A DNA stretch of 64,000 nucleotides from Coleophoma eucalyptorum (GCA_026120035.1 JALRME010000013.1:248001-312000); one strand, 5' to 3'; counted from the first letter of the stretch, positions 20,652 through 32,636 are shown. Numbers and translations: made by a program. Notes: generated by a model from the sequence alone, not told the origin.

Positions 20652-22721
20652 CTCGGATGGCATAGATCCCGTCGTACCGAGTGCGACGTAAACGAGCTCA
20701 CACGACAGGAGAGAGATCTCATTCGCAAATTCCTGTTTCTGCTCAAGTATCGCGGATCGACGTTTCATCGACGCTTTTACCACGACATCACGAAGAACTA
20801 CGAGGCGGATGACCATGAGTTGTTGTGGGATTATATGAAAGACAAAGGGTTCAAGCGGCCAATGGATGTGTGGTTCAATAACCTGAAGACAATCATGGAA
20901 CTGCATATGGATCCTGAAAAGGCGTGGATTAAAGAACTACCAAAGCACATGTATGTTGACGATGCAATGTGGTTTATTTCACATGTTCAGTCTATGTATA
21001 TGGCCATCTGCACACCGTCCGATCCCAGTGTTGAGTTCATCCTCACAGATAACAGCTATAACATCTTCGAAGGGCCGTCTTCCTTTGTGACCGACAAAAC
21101 TAGTGGCAAGTTAGAAGCGGCCTCTCATACCTCCCTCCACGAATTTGCACCCGTATCCCCCAAGTTGATGATCGTCCTGAGAAGCTGCTTGCTACCCGTG
21201 CCAGAGGAGGATGCAAACCCCACTATGAAAGCGGAACGAGACCTTTATTACTCTATGATAGTGGGCAACGTCTATAAAGGGAAGGTGAAATCATTGCTCT
21301 CAGATCTTCCCATCACCAAGGCGCAAAACAACTATAGTGAGGTTGTCGATGGCCGAGTGCTGCTCAATCCGAGTGAAGATGGGAACTCAAGGAAGAACCA
21401 CAGCTTCTGCTTCAAGTACTTCCCTATCCACGCCCAGCACGTTCACACCATCAATGCAATCTTCCTTCAAAATGCCCATATCTGCTCCAGAGTCGTCTTT
21501 GGAGCGAAGGAGAGCTTCTCTCGGACCCTGGAAGCGCACTTGACCTCGCCGTGGAATTTCATCACAGGTGATGACATTGATGTTCGACTGGCGTTTCTGA
21601 AGCGGCTAGGAGCAGTATCAAAATCCTTAGGATCCGAGAAAGAACCTGTCTGGGAGGAGCTACCTACCCCTGAGGTGCGAGATAACGAAGGTGCTAGACT
21701 CAATATACTCGAAATGAGAATATTATTTTCTCAAATGATCAATAAAGATGACACAGAACCGGATACCGATAATAAGTTTATGCAATTCTACAAGTGTCTA
21801 GGTAAATCAACCCCTTTAGAATACCCTGATCTGTTTTTCATATACTAACCTGCTTTTAAGGCGGTTCGAAACAAAGCCTTTTCGAGGACGTGAACCAAGC
21901 CGGCCTCGTGTGGAAGCTACGAGTCAAGATTGATTCTTGGTCTCAAGGCGTCGACGAATCCATCCGCCAACGGAATCGCTTGCTTCCAACTGATCTTTAT
22001 TTGTGCCTCCCACCTCGCCGAGTCTGGCTATACATGAAGCAAGTCAGAATAGCTCACCTGGGTCAATCAGGAGAATTTCAAACCCTTATTAATTCTAGAA
22101 ACTCTACTTGGGAACCTGAGGATATCATTGTTCGAGGAAAGTGTGCCTGTCCATTACCATGCAAGGTTTACTAACTGAACCAAGCTTCTCAAGTCATAAA
22201 GCGCAAAAATCTCGCTCAGCTCATGTACAAGGCCACCATGAACGATATCTGGATCAAAGAGCGGTCAAAAGTTACTCTCTGGGCTAAAATCAACAAAATT
22301 AACGAGCACGCGCGCGAGCAGTTCATGTTACTGGAAAAGCTCAATTCCTGTCACCCTCGTATGTTCGCCCCCAATTACTTATGTCTTATACCATCCCTTG
22401 TATCTAACATTGGAAATAGGATCTATCTGTGATTGCGGTAAGTTAATTATGGACGTGTTATCGCACTCCATCGATGCTGACTTTCCAGCAAGCATCGATT
22501 CAATTGAGCAACTTGCGAGAAACTTAGCGAGCGTTCAAGTCCAAACACCTAAAATTTCCATTCTCATGGTTGACGAAGAACGTGAGCTCCTGACGAGGAT
22601 CAGCGTGAGGTCGAAATTCAACAAAACGCTTAGTGGCAGGCTCGAGTCAACTTTACTAAAAGTCCTCAAGAAGTTGTTCTTTGAGGTTTTATATCCAGCT
22701 CCGGTGCCTTCGGGTAGATGA
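20652..22721 (+). CDS. DUF4238 family protein, 5' end apparently missing
   Basis: Coding similarity starts abruptly near 20682 (ECDVNELTRQERDLIRKFLF) after an in-frame TAA at 20649, then runs KYRGSTFHRRF, RPMDVWFNNLKTIMELHMD, MYMAICTPSDPSVEFILTD, SPKLMIVLRS. The DUF4238 N-terminus, which normally has an HYVPRF-type motif, is not found upstream. Later exons: to 21801, 21861 to ~22142, 22194..22358 and 22420..22721, with CTAAC branch sites. The join after 22140 is awkward: the natural GTGTGC donor at 22141 shifts the frame, while GTGCCT at 22143 keeps it. It ends in LFFEVLYPAPVPSGR. DUF4238 has no established biochemical role. Either a distant upstream exon exists or this is a recently truncated gene; the remaining frame is otherwise intact. 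Confidence 0.65.
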
Positions 22722-22736
22722 GATTTTACTTCTCTT

Positions 22737-22766
22737 TCTTCTTCTTCTTCTTCTTCTTCTTCTTCA
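22737..22766. repeat. (CTT)n microsatellite
   Basis: About ten CTT units directly downstream of the DUF4238 stop codon. On the minus strand they read as a Glu run inside a chance open frame. Confidence 0.9.
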
Positions 22767-23610
22767 TAAGACCGCATCAATACTTTCCAGAGCTCGACTG
22801 GCTCGATCGGTCTGGGTAAACTATCGCGAATGATGTATGGGAGGTGAAAAGTAGCAGCAAGGACGTGCGAACACCCATGCCAACTAAAACAGTCAATCAC
22901 GTGACCATGATTGAGAATCGTGCTAGGTAAAATATAGCGAGCCAGGGCGTGAACATGGTATATTGCAACTGGGCTAATTCGCATTACTAAGCACTGAAAC
23001 ATGTGTGGCCCTATTCGCACCGGCGTAACTCCCGGACTGCATTCTTTTCCTCTCTAGGTATCTTTAAAATTTGGAGATATATTACTTTGTTATAGAACCT
23101 CTCCTTAAGTGCTCTGAATTTCGAAAATACTTTAATAGTCGCGATTAAACAAGGGGGGATAGCCGATGCGGTGATCGGTGGCGGGATTGAAATGACCGAC
23201 AGCATAATCAACCACAGTCTTTTCTTTATTACTAAGTGGTCTCCTTGGGGAGAAATAGTGAAAGAAAGTGTTATAATAATAACAACTTCGAAGACTGGCT
23301 AAGAAAAAATTTATGATTCCAAAACTATAGATTCGTCTCGTAACAGCGTGCGTCTCGCTACGCAGGGACAGACGTTATAGCATCCATGTTTGATGATAGT
23401 CTCCTCAACCAGGCCAGTGCCCCAAACCTATACAACCCAAAGGACCCGACTATACCCAGCAAGCAATCGTTTCTGATCCTTCTATACACACATATTTTAA
23501 CGCTAGGGCAAAAGACATACTCCAGTAGACTGACTGCAACAGCTCGCACTACATTTTTGCAACGCCCAAGTTCTACCGACCCGAGACGCCTTAGCTGCAA
23601 ACTAAAGGGT

Positions 23611-23616
23611 TATATA
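23611..23616 (+). promoter_or_regulatory. TATA element of the 5S rRNA gene
   Basis: TATATA lies 28 bp upstream of the predicted 5S 5' end. An upstream TATA-like box at about -29 is known to support 5S transcription in Neurospora and fission yeast. Spacing is the basis for the call. Confidence 0.65.
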
Positions 23617-23638
23617 CATAGATAATTGGTGTCCTAGC

Positions 23639-23757
23639 ACATACGACCATAGACTAAGGAGAACTGGGCATCCCGTCCGCTCTGCCATACATAAGCCTTA
23701 GATCGGTGGATTAGTAGTTGGGTGGGTGACCACCAGCGAATACCCACTGTTGTATGT
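23639..23757 (+). rRNA. 5S ribosomal RNA
   Basis: About 119 nt beginning ACATACGACCATAG and ending in CTGTTGTATGT. The near-universal blocks are intact: CCCGTCCGCT in loop B/helix III, ATAAGC, TTAGTAGTTGGGTGGGTGA and CCACCAGCGAAT, which include the internal promoter. The termini pair as helix I (ACATAC with GTATGT). Helix II is CTAAGG paired with CCTTAG, where many filamentous ascomycetes have a GTGTGG/CCACAC type. Helix IV differs too but still pairs (CGGTGG with CCCACTG, one wobble). T-runs at 23758-23771 can serve as Pol III terminator. It stands alone, fitting the dispersed 5S genes of filamentous ascomycetes. Paired changes suggest a functional isotype rather than a decaying copy. Confidence 0.92.
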
Positions 23758-23771
23758 TTATTTTTGTTTTT
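23758..23771 (+). terminator. Pol III terminator T-runs after 5S
   Basis: Runs of five or more T, broken by single A or G, follow the mature 3' end directly, as expected for RNA polymerase III termination. Confidence 0.7.
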
Positions 23772-24514
23772 GATCTCTTCAGATCCAAAAAGGCGTTTTG
23801 CACCAGAGGTATTAAGTGGATCGAGGTTCAGTTTGGTAGGTTTCGAGATTTTTCTCTTTTTATTACGCTTGCAAGCGAGTGCGAGCTATGAGCTTTGAGG
23901 GACCTTACTTTTAACTCTGCGGCAGTAAGTGCTATACTTGATATTACTGACGACCTAGATTTAATTCTCGAGGACGTTCATTTTGGGAACATAAAAGTGG
24001 TCCAAAAATTGGAGAGGGACTGCTTGCACTCTGGGGATAGACGAGCTTCAGTAGTTTAAGTAAGCAGGCCGAATATTCCGCGCGCGCATGGGAATTTTGC
24101 ATACAGAGTCTATCTGTGGGGGTGTTGTCAGCGAGAGATCCCTGGAAAAAGTTGAGCATGTCCCCATAGATAATCATTATGAAGCGTTCTCTCTGTATTA
24201 TCAAAGCCAGCTCATAAGCAAGATAGGCGTGGTCTAGCAGACTCCAGTGCAGCAAACACTCAACCGCTTCGCCTGTCACGCCATAGTCACATTTATATCA
24301 AATAGGTAGCAGAGGTTCTGTCTGGGAAAACACATCCAGTATGCATTTATGACACGTTGTCTCCCAACTTCTCTCCTCGGATGTTGCTGGGCAGCAACAA
24401 GACCAAAAGTATATACAATAGAAACATAGATATGTAAAACAGATTTCCTTCTCAAAAAATCACATTGCCTCTTCTTAGACACCCTTTAAGCATGCCTTTC
24501 ATAACGGTCCTAAC

Positions 24515-26469
24515 TTAAACACACTGGGAGTAGAAATCGTTCATGACCGTGCATGTGGTACCTGAGACACAGGATCCGGTGCCAGTCCAGGCAGATCCAC
24601 CGCACTGGTAGTACTTAGCGATGGTACCTGAGCCGGAGGAAGTGGAGTTTCCGCTGGCTGAGGTGGTGGAGTTGTAGCTGCTCTTGACGCTGGGGACAAC
24701 GACAGCTACGTTCGCTGCGGCGGAAGGCAAGACGGAGGAGCATGGCTTCTTGGTGGTCACAGTGCTCAGGGTAGATGGGTAGACAGAGGAGCATGGCTTC
24801 TTGGTGGTTGAGGCTGAGGCAGCTGAGGTTGGGGTTACAGATGAGCAGGGCTTCTTGGATGAGCTGGAGCTGGATTGAACAGCGGCGACTGCGACAGCAG
24901 ATGTGACTGCGGAAGTAGATGTGACTGGAACATGAGTGGTTGACATGCGGACGGATGAGGTCAGGCTTCCGACTGGGCAGTTGGTAACAGATGATGGGCA
25001 TGCCGTGACGGTGAACAGGTCAGTAACCCAGACAGTTGAAACGGCAACAGCACCGGTTGTGGTTGCGGTAGAGGTTACAGCTGCTGCGGCGACGTTGGTT
25101 GAGGCGGCTGCGGCATCAGATGCTGCGCTGGATGATGGGTAGACGGATGAGCATGGCTTCTTGGACGAGGTTGCGGAGCTGGTTGGTGTGACGGAGGAGC
25201 ATGGCTTCTTGGTTGAGGTTGCGGCTGCGGAGCTGCTTGGTGTAACGGAAGAGCATGGCTTCTTGGAACTGGAGCTGCTGGCTGCGACAGAGCTGGATGT
25301 GGCAACTTGGACACCTCCGCTGGTGGTTGGGATAGTGACAGATGCAGCCTCCACGGAGATCAAGGATGATGTGCTGACAGCTGCAGTGGTAGAAACCTGG
25401 ACACCTCCGCTGGTGGTTGGGATAGTGACGGATGCAGCCTCAACGGAGATCAAGGATGATGAAGAAGCAACAGGGGCCTCGGAAACGGAGCTAGATGATA
25501 CAGCAGCAGCGGCGGCAGACGATGAGGCAGCTTGTGCGGTGGTGCTAGATGCGACGGATGAGGCAGCGGAACCGCTGGCAACAACACCATCTGGTCCAGC
25601 AACGGAAGTGGTCAAGGATCCAGACTCAACGTAGACACCGCTGAAATAGATATCCTCAGTTCCATCGGTTTGTCCAGTGACTGGTTGCTCAAGAACACCC
25701 AAGTGCCAATCAGCTCCGTTGGACGAGGCGGTACAGGAGACAGCAGCAACAGCGAGGGTGAGGTCGTCGGCGCCGGTGGAGTGGTAGAAAGCGACAGTGC
25801 TGGCGTCGAAGTCCTACTGATATTAGCGAGTCAAGTGTATACAGCATGAATATAGACATACAATTTCGTAGGCAATGTTGTGCCACACGCCAGCCTCCCA
25901 AGTAGTGTTCCATTGAGAGGTACTGCTAACCTCCCATCTCAAGTTGTTATCACTTGAAGCGCCAGTGGTGGAAACACCGCTCTTCATCTCAGTGAAATGG
26001 CTCTCGAAGAAAGCAATCTGGTGCTCGCGGTAGGTGGATGGGGCGTTGACGTCGCTTCTCATCATACTGAAATGGTACCAAACCTTGCCCGAGTCAATAG
26101 CAGCACTGGTTTGAGGGATCAACTCGGTTCGTCGCATGGTCTGTCCCTCCCAGTAAGCAGTGCTGTCCAAGGTGATCTTGACTCCCTGGGTGGAACCAGA
26201 GTCGGCAGGGTTCTTGTAGGAACTGTCGAGGTTGACGTATGAGGTGACGTTGGAGTCGCCGTGCTAAGAGGCTTGGTATTAGATGCTTGAATGTCTGGAA
26301 GGATCTACTTCATGCTCACAATATAGTACTGGTACTCTCCGACTTCGTTGCTCCACGACCAATCAGCGATCTCTGCGCTGGAGGTGTAGTTGTTGAATCG
26401 ACCATCCCAAAGGATGGTGCTGGTAGCCGTGCCAGCAAGGGCAGCGAATGCCATAGATCTGAAATACAT
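24515..26469 (-). CDS. Secreted GH131 beta-glucanase with C-terminal CBM1
   Basis: Three exons, 26469..26320, 26263..25862 and 25813..24515, give 616 aa. The introns are 56 and 48 nt, both phase 0, with donors GTGAGC and GTATGT. A short signal peptide (MYFRSMAFAALAGTATST) precedes the GH131 domain, residues ~19-265: ILWDGRFNNYTSSAEIADW, GQTMRRTELIPQT, HQIAFFESHFTEMK, DIYFSGVYVESGSLTTSVAGP. GH131 enzymes cleave beta-1,3-, 1,4- and 1,6-glucans. The last 35 residues are a fungal CBM1 cellulose-binding module (YYQCGGSAWTGTGSC...YSQCV). Between them is a linker of about 320 residues, far longer than usual, rich in Ser/Thr/Ala, with six KKPCSSV motifs and a duplicated VEAASVTIPTTSGGVQV unit. The product is secreted to act on plant or fungal wall glucan. 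Confidence 0.92.
24710..25470 (-). repeat. Internal repeats of the GH131-CBM1 linker
   Basis: Two near-identical ~75-nt copies around 25290-25370 and 25395-25460 encode SLISVEAASVTIPTTSGGVQV. Six copies of a KKPCSSV(T/Y/L)P unit lie in two groups of three, at roughly 25145-25270 and 24725-24860. An island between the groups reads TVTACPSSVTNCPV, similar to segments of fungal surface proteins. Confidence 0.85.
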
Positions 26470-28641
26470 GATGGAGGTTTTGGGTACAACTTTGGTTGGT
26501 AGATGCTCAAGATGATGGGGAGATGTGGAGAAGAAGGCTTGATTTTCTGAAGCAAAGAATGAAGGTAGTTGTGATCTTGCACAGCAAAGAACCAAAAGAA
26601 TGGAATGGACAGAGCCAAGGAAAGAATCCGGTCTGACGACAAAGAGGTAGAGAACGAGAAGAAGACTCAAGCAACAGCCAAGGAAGAGAGATCAAGACAG
26701 CTAGAAGGAAAGGCGGCGAAAGAGGGAAAGGGAGGGATATATACTTATAACCTCAAATTTGCCCATGCACAGATGGCAATATGCGTATAAATTGGGTGTC
26801 AAGATTGCACTTGCAAGGAGATGAAGCTTGGGTCCATCCAGAGGCGAACCGGAGGAAAGAAAAAGGTTGTGGAGTCCCAAATCATCGTCTGAAGTTTTAG
26901 ACTTGGGTGCTTGCAGGTGACCACGCATCATTGGGAAATCTCCGCACAGTTCACCGTTCGTTTATGGTAATGAAGGGGGAGGAAGGATCATCTAGCGGAA
27001 ACCAAACGAAACAGAAAAGCGCGAAAGAGGACAGCGGCCGCCCTCGGTACTATACGATGATATATCTCGAACAATAGGATTCGCCCATGCTTGCCATGGT
27101 CACGCAGTGGAGACCCGGTCGGTCACGGCCAGATCGGATAATCGCAAGCTCGGGCGCCTACACCTGTACGAAGCAATCAATATATCTTCCATGCGTCCAC
27201 GTCGAACTGGCGACACATGGCACCATTGCAGGCCAAGCTGCCCGTTCCTGCCAGGGGCCTTGGCTTTGGGTCTGGCTTTCAGCTCGTGCAAAAAAGATCC
27301 AGCATTCTCCTTTCCCACCGGTGAAAGCCAGCCGGTCCTTGAGCCAGCACCGCGCCCATTGCCAAAGATCGTAACCCTCATCCAAGCCAAAGGGTCAGCG
27401 CAAGGCTCCTCCCTTCAGGCGCTCCGGTCACCCACCACGGAGCAGCAATCAAGTCACATTGGGCGGGAAAGTGGTCGCATCGGGGCCTGTAGCAAATAGA
27501 TTGAGGAGAGCAATCTCAGCATGTTTCAAACAGATCGACGCTGGGCGTGGGAGCGGTTCGTCTAAATTGCGCGTTAGCGAAAGGAGCGTGGAAGGCCCCT
27601 TTGGGCAGAAGACACAACGTGGTGGTCGTGGTCCGCTGCCCTTCTCGGCTCAGCTGGGCCGAGACGAGCACGCCGTTGGCCTCCGCTGCGAGATGAAGTG
27701 ATGCCATGCACTTGCCACTGATGGCGGCCAGCTGGAATGGCCTTGGACTGGATCATATCATGCTTCGTGCCCTTACTTGGCTGTACCCATGGTCGTACTA
27801 CCAGAGGAGAGGCAAGTAAGCTTAAATAGGTAAGTCAGGTATAAGCAAAGCCTTACGCACTTTTCGTCCCTGCTGCCACGACTTAATCCACATCTTAATT
27901 TCGCCAACCACTGTTCTGTTCTGTTCTATTCTGTCCTTCGGTCCATACTCCCGACCATCACAATCGGCACCAATGCACTGAGCTGGCACCAAAACGGACC
28001 ATGGCCACGCACAAATATGTCATGTTTTCTATTATTCCACGCCTAGAACGATACGAACCTCAACGACCCATCGCCAAGTGCAAGACCTCGACGGCCAGAA
28101 CGCCTTCGCGCGACATGAGACACACTTTCAAGCACAGCGAGAGGATTCCAACTGCAATAAGAACAAGCTTTGCTTTGCTTAATTTGTTCGGGTTCTGTTT
28201 GTCCTATATATTCGACAACGCATACACGCAGGAAGGGTTTCCAGACCATCAGCTTATTAAATCATACATTTCGTCTGTCAATCCTCCAGGGACCGCTCTC
28301 CCGAACACCGCCCTTCCGTCCGTCCCATAGTCATTGTCCATCCGTGGTATCTCATACCCAAAAGAAACTCCCCCAAAAAGCCCAGCACACGTACCACCCA
28401 TCCTTTTTCTAATCCAGACATTAAAAAGAATAAATCCCCGTCCATAAACCCGGAATGTGGGTGTGTGATTAAAGTAGAGCACAGTCAAAACCGTGCTAGA
28501 AGTGAATCCATCCCTTTTTTGCCTCGCCGATAGAAATATTGGGGTTGAGTTAAAATATGTATTCCATGGAAGAAATCCTTTCTGTGAAGGGAGTCTGTAC
28601 AAGAAGGAAGACAGTCAAAAAAAAGTATGTGATTTGAATAA
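26470..28641. other. Intergenic, upstream of GH131; GC-rich centre
   Basis: About 2.2 kb. 27,050-27,760 is GC-rich and open in several overlapping frames on both strands, a composition effect with no family match. A 109-codon frame opens at an ATG at 28001 but shows no domain. The proximal part must contain the GH131 promoter. Confidence 0.5.
26737..26744 (-). promoter_or_regulatory. TATA-like element upstream of GH131
   Basis: The minus strand reads TATAAGTATATATCC here, about 270 bp before the start codon. It is the best TATA candidate for a regulated secreted enzyme. Confidence 0.4.
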
Positions 28642-31256
28642 TCAGCGTCGCGCAGTTGCGTAGACGCCTTGTGGGTGCTGATTCTCCATTCGAGGCGGTG
28701 GCAGGTTACCAGCGTGGCCTTGCGAGTAAGCATAGCTGGGATGAGGTGGTTGAGCTTCACGACCATAGGACATCTGCTGTGCCTGGTGAGGATGCTGTGG
28801 GATCATCATGGGCGTGCTCTGGTGTCGGGCATGTCCAGGTCCAGACATTGGTCGCAATTGTCGTGGGTCAGCATACGGATGTTGACGCACTGGAGCCTCG
28901 TGGTATCGAGGTATAACTTGTTGCGGTTGAGCATATGGTGAATAGCCACCTGGCTGCTCGTGTCGCTGCTGTACCGGAGCGGCATGAGTCTGATAGGCTG
29001 GGCTTTGGGTATAAACCGATGATGGTTGGCCATAAGCGACTTGACCTCGTTGAGAGAAGCCCATGTCCGACTGTGATCGCTGATGCATTGGTCGTCTGGC
29101 AGGCTCATTGGTGGTCTCCAGATGGGCTGCCATTGACGGATTATGCAATCTCTGAGGTGTGGGTGCTGGCAGTGGTGCTCGGTATGCTGGAGATGGAGAG
29201 TGTGTGAAGTATGATCCTCTTCCTTGTACATCTCTGTAGTCATTCTCATCGACTTGATGTTCCTCGATGTTAGCAAAGACGGGTCGGTGAGCTAAACCCT
29301 GAAGTCGTCGGCCAGCTTCCACCGGTCTCTCCATCATTCGTTGCCTTTGGAAAGGTGGCATTTGTTGCTCAGCGAAGTCCTCTTCATTGGCTCTTCTTCT
29401 CTTTTGTATGGGAGAATGAGCGTACATGTCCTGTGGTTGCCAAACAACTGGCTGGCTCATTCGTCGCCCTACCATAGGTTGTTGATAGAATTGACCAGGC
29501 TTCATTGCAACGCCCAAGGATTGTGAGCGCTTATGTGCGTTTGCAAATGGCTTTCTCTTGCTGAAGCCTTTAGCATCAGTCTTTGGCTCCTCCTCTTGAT
29601 CAACGACGATGTTTGGAAGAATCTCGATATCCGGGAAGCAAGGCATTGAATCCTCGAGGATTTCCCGGTGTAGACGTGAGAAGATGTGCAAGATCTCCTC
29701 GGTGCTGTAACCCTTTTGGCATTGCTCAAGAAGCCATTGGGGAACTGCTGTTGCAGGAACAGGGTTTCCTCGAGCGTCGTCCCCATTGTCACCCTCATCG
29801 CTGTCATTACGATCAAAGGCGGAGGCACGTCGTTTCCTGTTTGCTCCTCCCAGGTCATCGAGTCGCTTCTGCTCTCGCTTCCTCACTGCGAGTCCCCAGT
29901 TTTCAACGACACCAGCCTCTCCTCGCTGTCGGTTCTCCTCGCTCCAAGCATGAACACGTCGGATCTGTTGCTGCACAAGGTCGCACTGCAGCTTTGCGTA
30001 TTCTTTGGGGTTGCGGTATCGACTACGTTGGTAATGCTTTCGGCAGTAGTGGACCCAGACTTGTTGTGGGATGAGACGCGTGCACATCTTGTTTCGGCCG
30101 AAAATATGAGAAATGGCTTTCCTAGGTTGGGAACCAGTATCGCAGTTTGGAATATACATGCAAATGACTTGTTGGTTCTCCATTTCAGCTGTAGTAGTTG
30201 GTGGTGTGTCGGGTGCATTGTATCTTATAGGTGCTGGTGGAGAGTGGTGATCTGGGTGATGAGAAGGCGGTGGTGTTGGCTCAGCATGACCCCCAATCAT
30301 CACAGACGATCCTCTTCTTGCGGCAAAGTCTGTAATCACTGTGGGAGGAAAGTCTGGGGCTGAAACGGCACGCTTATGTCTGTGACCGCCATTGTATGTT
30401 GGATGTCCTTGGTGCTCTAATGGAGCGCTCAAGTACATAGAAGTCCTGGATTTGGAAATTAGCTCTGTCGAGTTACAGATATGGGGTTTTCCGCTGGAGT
30501 ACAAGATGACTGAAGTCAAGATAGTATTGGAGAGAATGAAAAAGATCTGACTTACTGTTTATCCGCAGACTCGGCAGCTTCTTCGGTGTTCAGTCTCAAA
30601 CTTGGCACTGATGCTCTTTTGATGAGGATTGCATCGCTAGGCGAGCCAGGTCGTCCATGAGGTCGCTCTTTGGTTGGGGTGATATTGGTGGCCTCCATAG
30701 CATCGGTAGCCTGCTGCATTGGAGATATTTGCTCTTCCCTACTCTGGCGTCGCTCAGCAGCAACAGCCAATGCATCAAGAGACCCTGTTGGTGACAGACT
30801 TGAACGCAGGCGCGGCTCAATGACTGAGTTGTCTATCGGTGATCCTAAAGCTTGTGGCTGAGGTGTACCTCGTCTCGACTCGCCGAGTACCTTTTCAATG
30901 GCTGCTGGATGCGAGCTGCTAACTGTAGACATGGAAGAGAATCTAGAGTGACCCGCGGAGTGCTGTGACGATGTGAAAGAAGAAAGGGAACTGCGGCTGT
31001 CTGAAAACTTATGTTTTGGTGAACGAGGTATATCCTCATTCGAGTTGAGATCTCCAGACTGGCCAGATTGAACTGCTGATATCGATTGATTTGACACTGT
31101 GTTGATTGGAAGTGAGTATCCACCTGCATCCCATGGCGTTCGATTCCGTGGTGGTGAAGTGGAAGGTTTTCTCTGAATATCCATCTTCTCTGCCTGCTCC
31201 TCTACTTTCTGCTGCCCAGCAGCGGCATTGCCATTCAACAGCGATGTTACGTCCAT
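28642..31256 (-). CDS. Disordered fungal regulator-like protein with Cys/His core
   Basis: Two exons, 31256..30556 and 30445..28642, give 834 aa. The intron has donor GTAAGT, acceptor CAG and phase 2. It starts MDVTSLLNGNAAAG. Most of the chain is Ser/Pro- or Gln/His/Pro-rich and disordered. The ordered core is at about residues 327-410: CMYIPNC, then GRNKMCTRLIPQQVWVHYCR, KHYQRSRYRN and a basic helix. Cys329, Cys335, Cys355, Cys368 and His372 could bind zinc. Similar fungal proteins are, as I remember it, sometimes labelled ORP1-like; I could not check this. A nuclear regulatory role is inferred from composition and the very long upstream region. The protein is probably cytosolic or nuclear, as it has no signal peptide or membrane helix. 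Confidence 0.85.
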
Positions 31257-32636
31257 CTTGCAGTCGACCCTCCAGATAGGTGGTGAGGTTGTGACGACTT
31301 ATCTCATAAACTTCCAAGCTCTCTACCGTACTCTAGGTTGGGGGTGGATTGTACAGGTCAAGAGGCGTGAGTGGTAGTAGACCTTCGACAAGAGTAAGTC
31401 CTTTAGAAGAGTGATCCGTGAGGTTTGGGTCCGGGGAAAGGCCAGTAGTATATGAGGCGGAATCCGAAGGCCGATTATGTCAAGTGCGTTTCAGAAATTC
31501 TTTATATTTAAAGTGTTTTCTTGTCAAGGTTGCAGAGCGCAAGGAAACTTCGATCAGAATGGCTTTGACGGAGTCTCAGTGGTTACTAGTAAGGTTGGAC
31601 TTCCTTGCGAGTGCTGCGGAACAGATTTATGGTTGGAATTGACGTGTGACAATGCATTGACCAGATCGGAAACGTTCGAAACACCTCTGGTGAAGCTTGG
31701 TGTGTCGTGCTTATCGTCTAAACATCTGACTTATCAGCCTTGCGCGGATCTTGCACTGGCCGAAGAAACAAGGAGCCAGAAAAAGAGATGCGAAGTAGAT
31801 TGTTAGACCGGTTGGGGCAAGAGTCCAGATGATGTTCTGCCTAGATCATGTGGCTGTGTGGGTTTGGATGAAGAAGATATAGTAGACCAGAGCTTCAGCT
31901 AAACTACTTACGCAAGCAGCCTGTAAGCCCCTGTCGAGAATAGAGGAGAGAGATATTGAGGAGACCTACAAGGAATTACAAATGCAGCGGCGAATACGAA
32001 GGTGCACGAAAGGATAAGTTATACCTCGCCAGGAGGGTCGAAAGTTAGGATGAAGCCAAGTCCTCGCGGTGGGAATGTGGAAATATAACACGACGTCGTA
32101 AGGCTGCTTTGGACTTGCATGAATAATGGCCCACGTTTGTCAACAACGGCTACACACGAATCCACAGATCAGCGCAAAGGTGTAGGAAAGGTGCGTGAAA
32201 AGTCGCTGTCTGTTCTGAGGAGCAGCGAGGCGGGAGGGTTGAAAGTCGGTACACGAGCCCGCGGGCTGGTTGAACGACAACAAAAGTGGAACGGACTACT
32301 ACGAGAATAGCACACCAGTAGAGTAGAAGGAGAAAGTACAGAGAAGGAGGCCGGCGAGCGGCATGCAAACACAAGCCAAGAAGGGCTCGAAGGGCAGTAA
32401 GGCCGTGAGCTTCGAAAAGGCTGCACACTGCAATCAATCAAGAGCGCATAGCGCATGGAGTGGAAAGCTCGACTTCCAGCCCAGTGTTTGACGTTGAGAT
32501 TCCCCACACTGCACTTCTGAAGCTGCACCCTGGGTGGATGCCCTTGGCCTTGACGACCAGGGTCAGTACGGCACAATAGCAAAGACGTCGTAAGAGTGCA
32601 GCACCGTCAGAAGAAGAGGCCCAGGGGTCCAGTGCT

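Larger units (their letters stand above)
22767..24514. other. Intergenic stretch around the 5S rRNA gene
   Basis: Apart from the 5S gene and its TATA box no gene is supported. A minus-strand frame at 23944-24279 has no ATG near its beginning and no recognised domain. The 3' UTR of the GH131 gene should lie just below 24515. Confidence 0.5.

Noticed and set aside
22535..23020. 161-codon minus-strand frame including a Glu run
   Set aside because: Overlaps the last DUF4238 exon and the CTT microsatellite, which creates the Glu run; no family resemblance.
23944..24279. 111-codon minus-strand frame next to the 5S gene
   Set aside because: No ATG near the start, no domain, no promoter or splice signals that fit.
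27087..27756. Several overlapping frames on both strands in GC-rich DNA
   Set aside because: Many mutually overlapping frames are expected where GC is high; none has motifs or conserved character.
28001..28330. 109-codon frame with a good start context
   Set aside because: No recognisable domain, basic random-like composition and no splice or promoter support.
31477..31806. 109-codon Cys-containing frame divergent from the regulator-like gene
   Set aside because: No signal peptide, irregular Cys spacing and no metal-site pattern; probably lies opposite the 5' leader of that gene.
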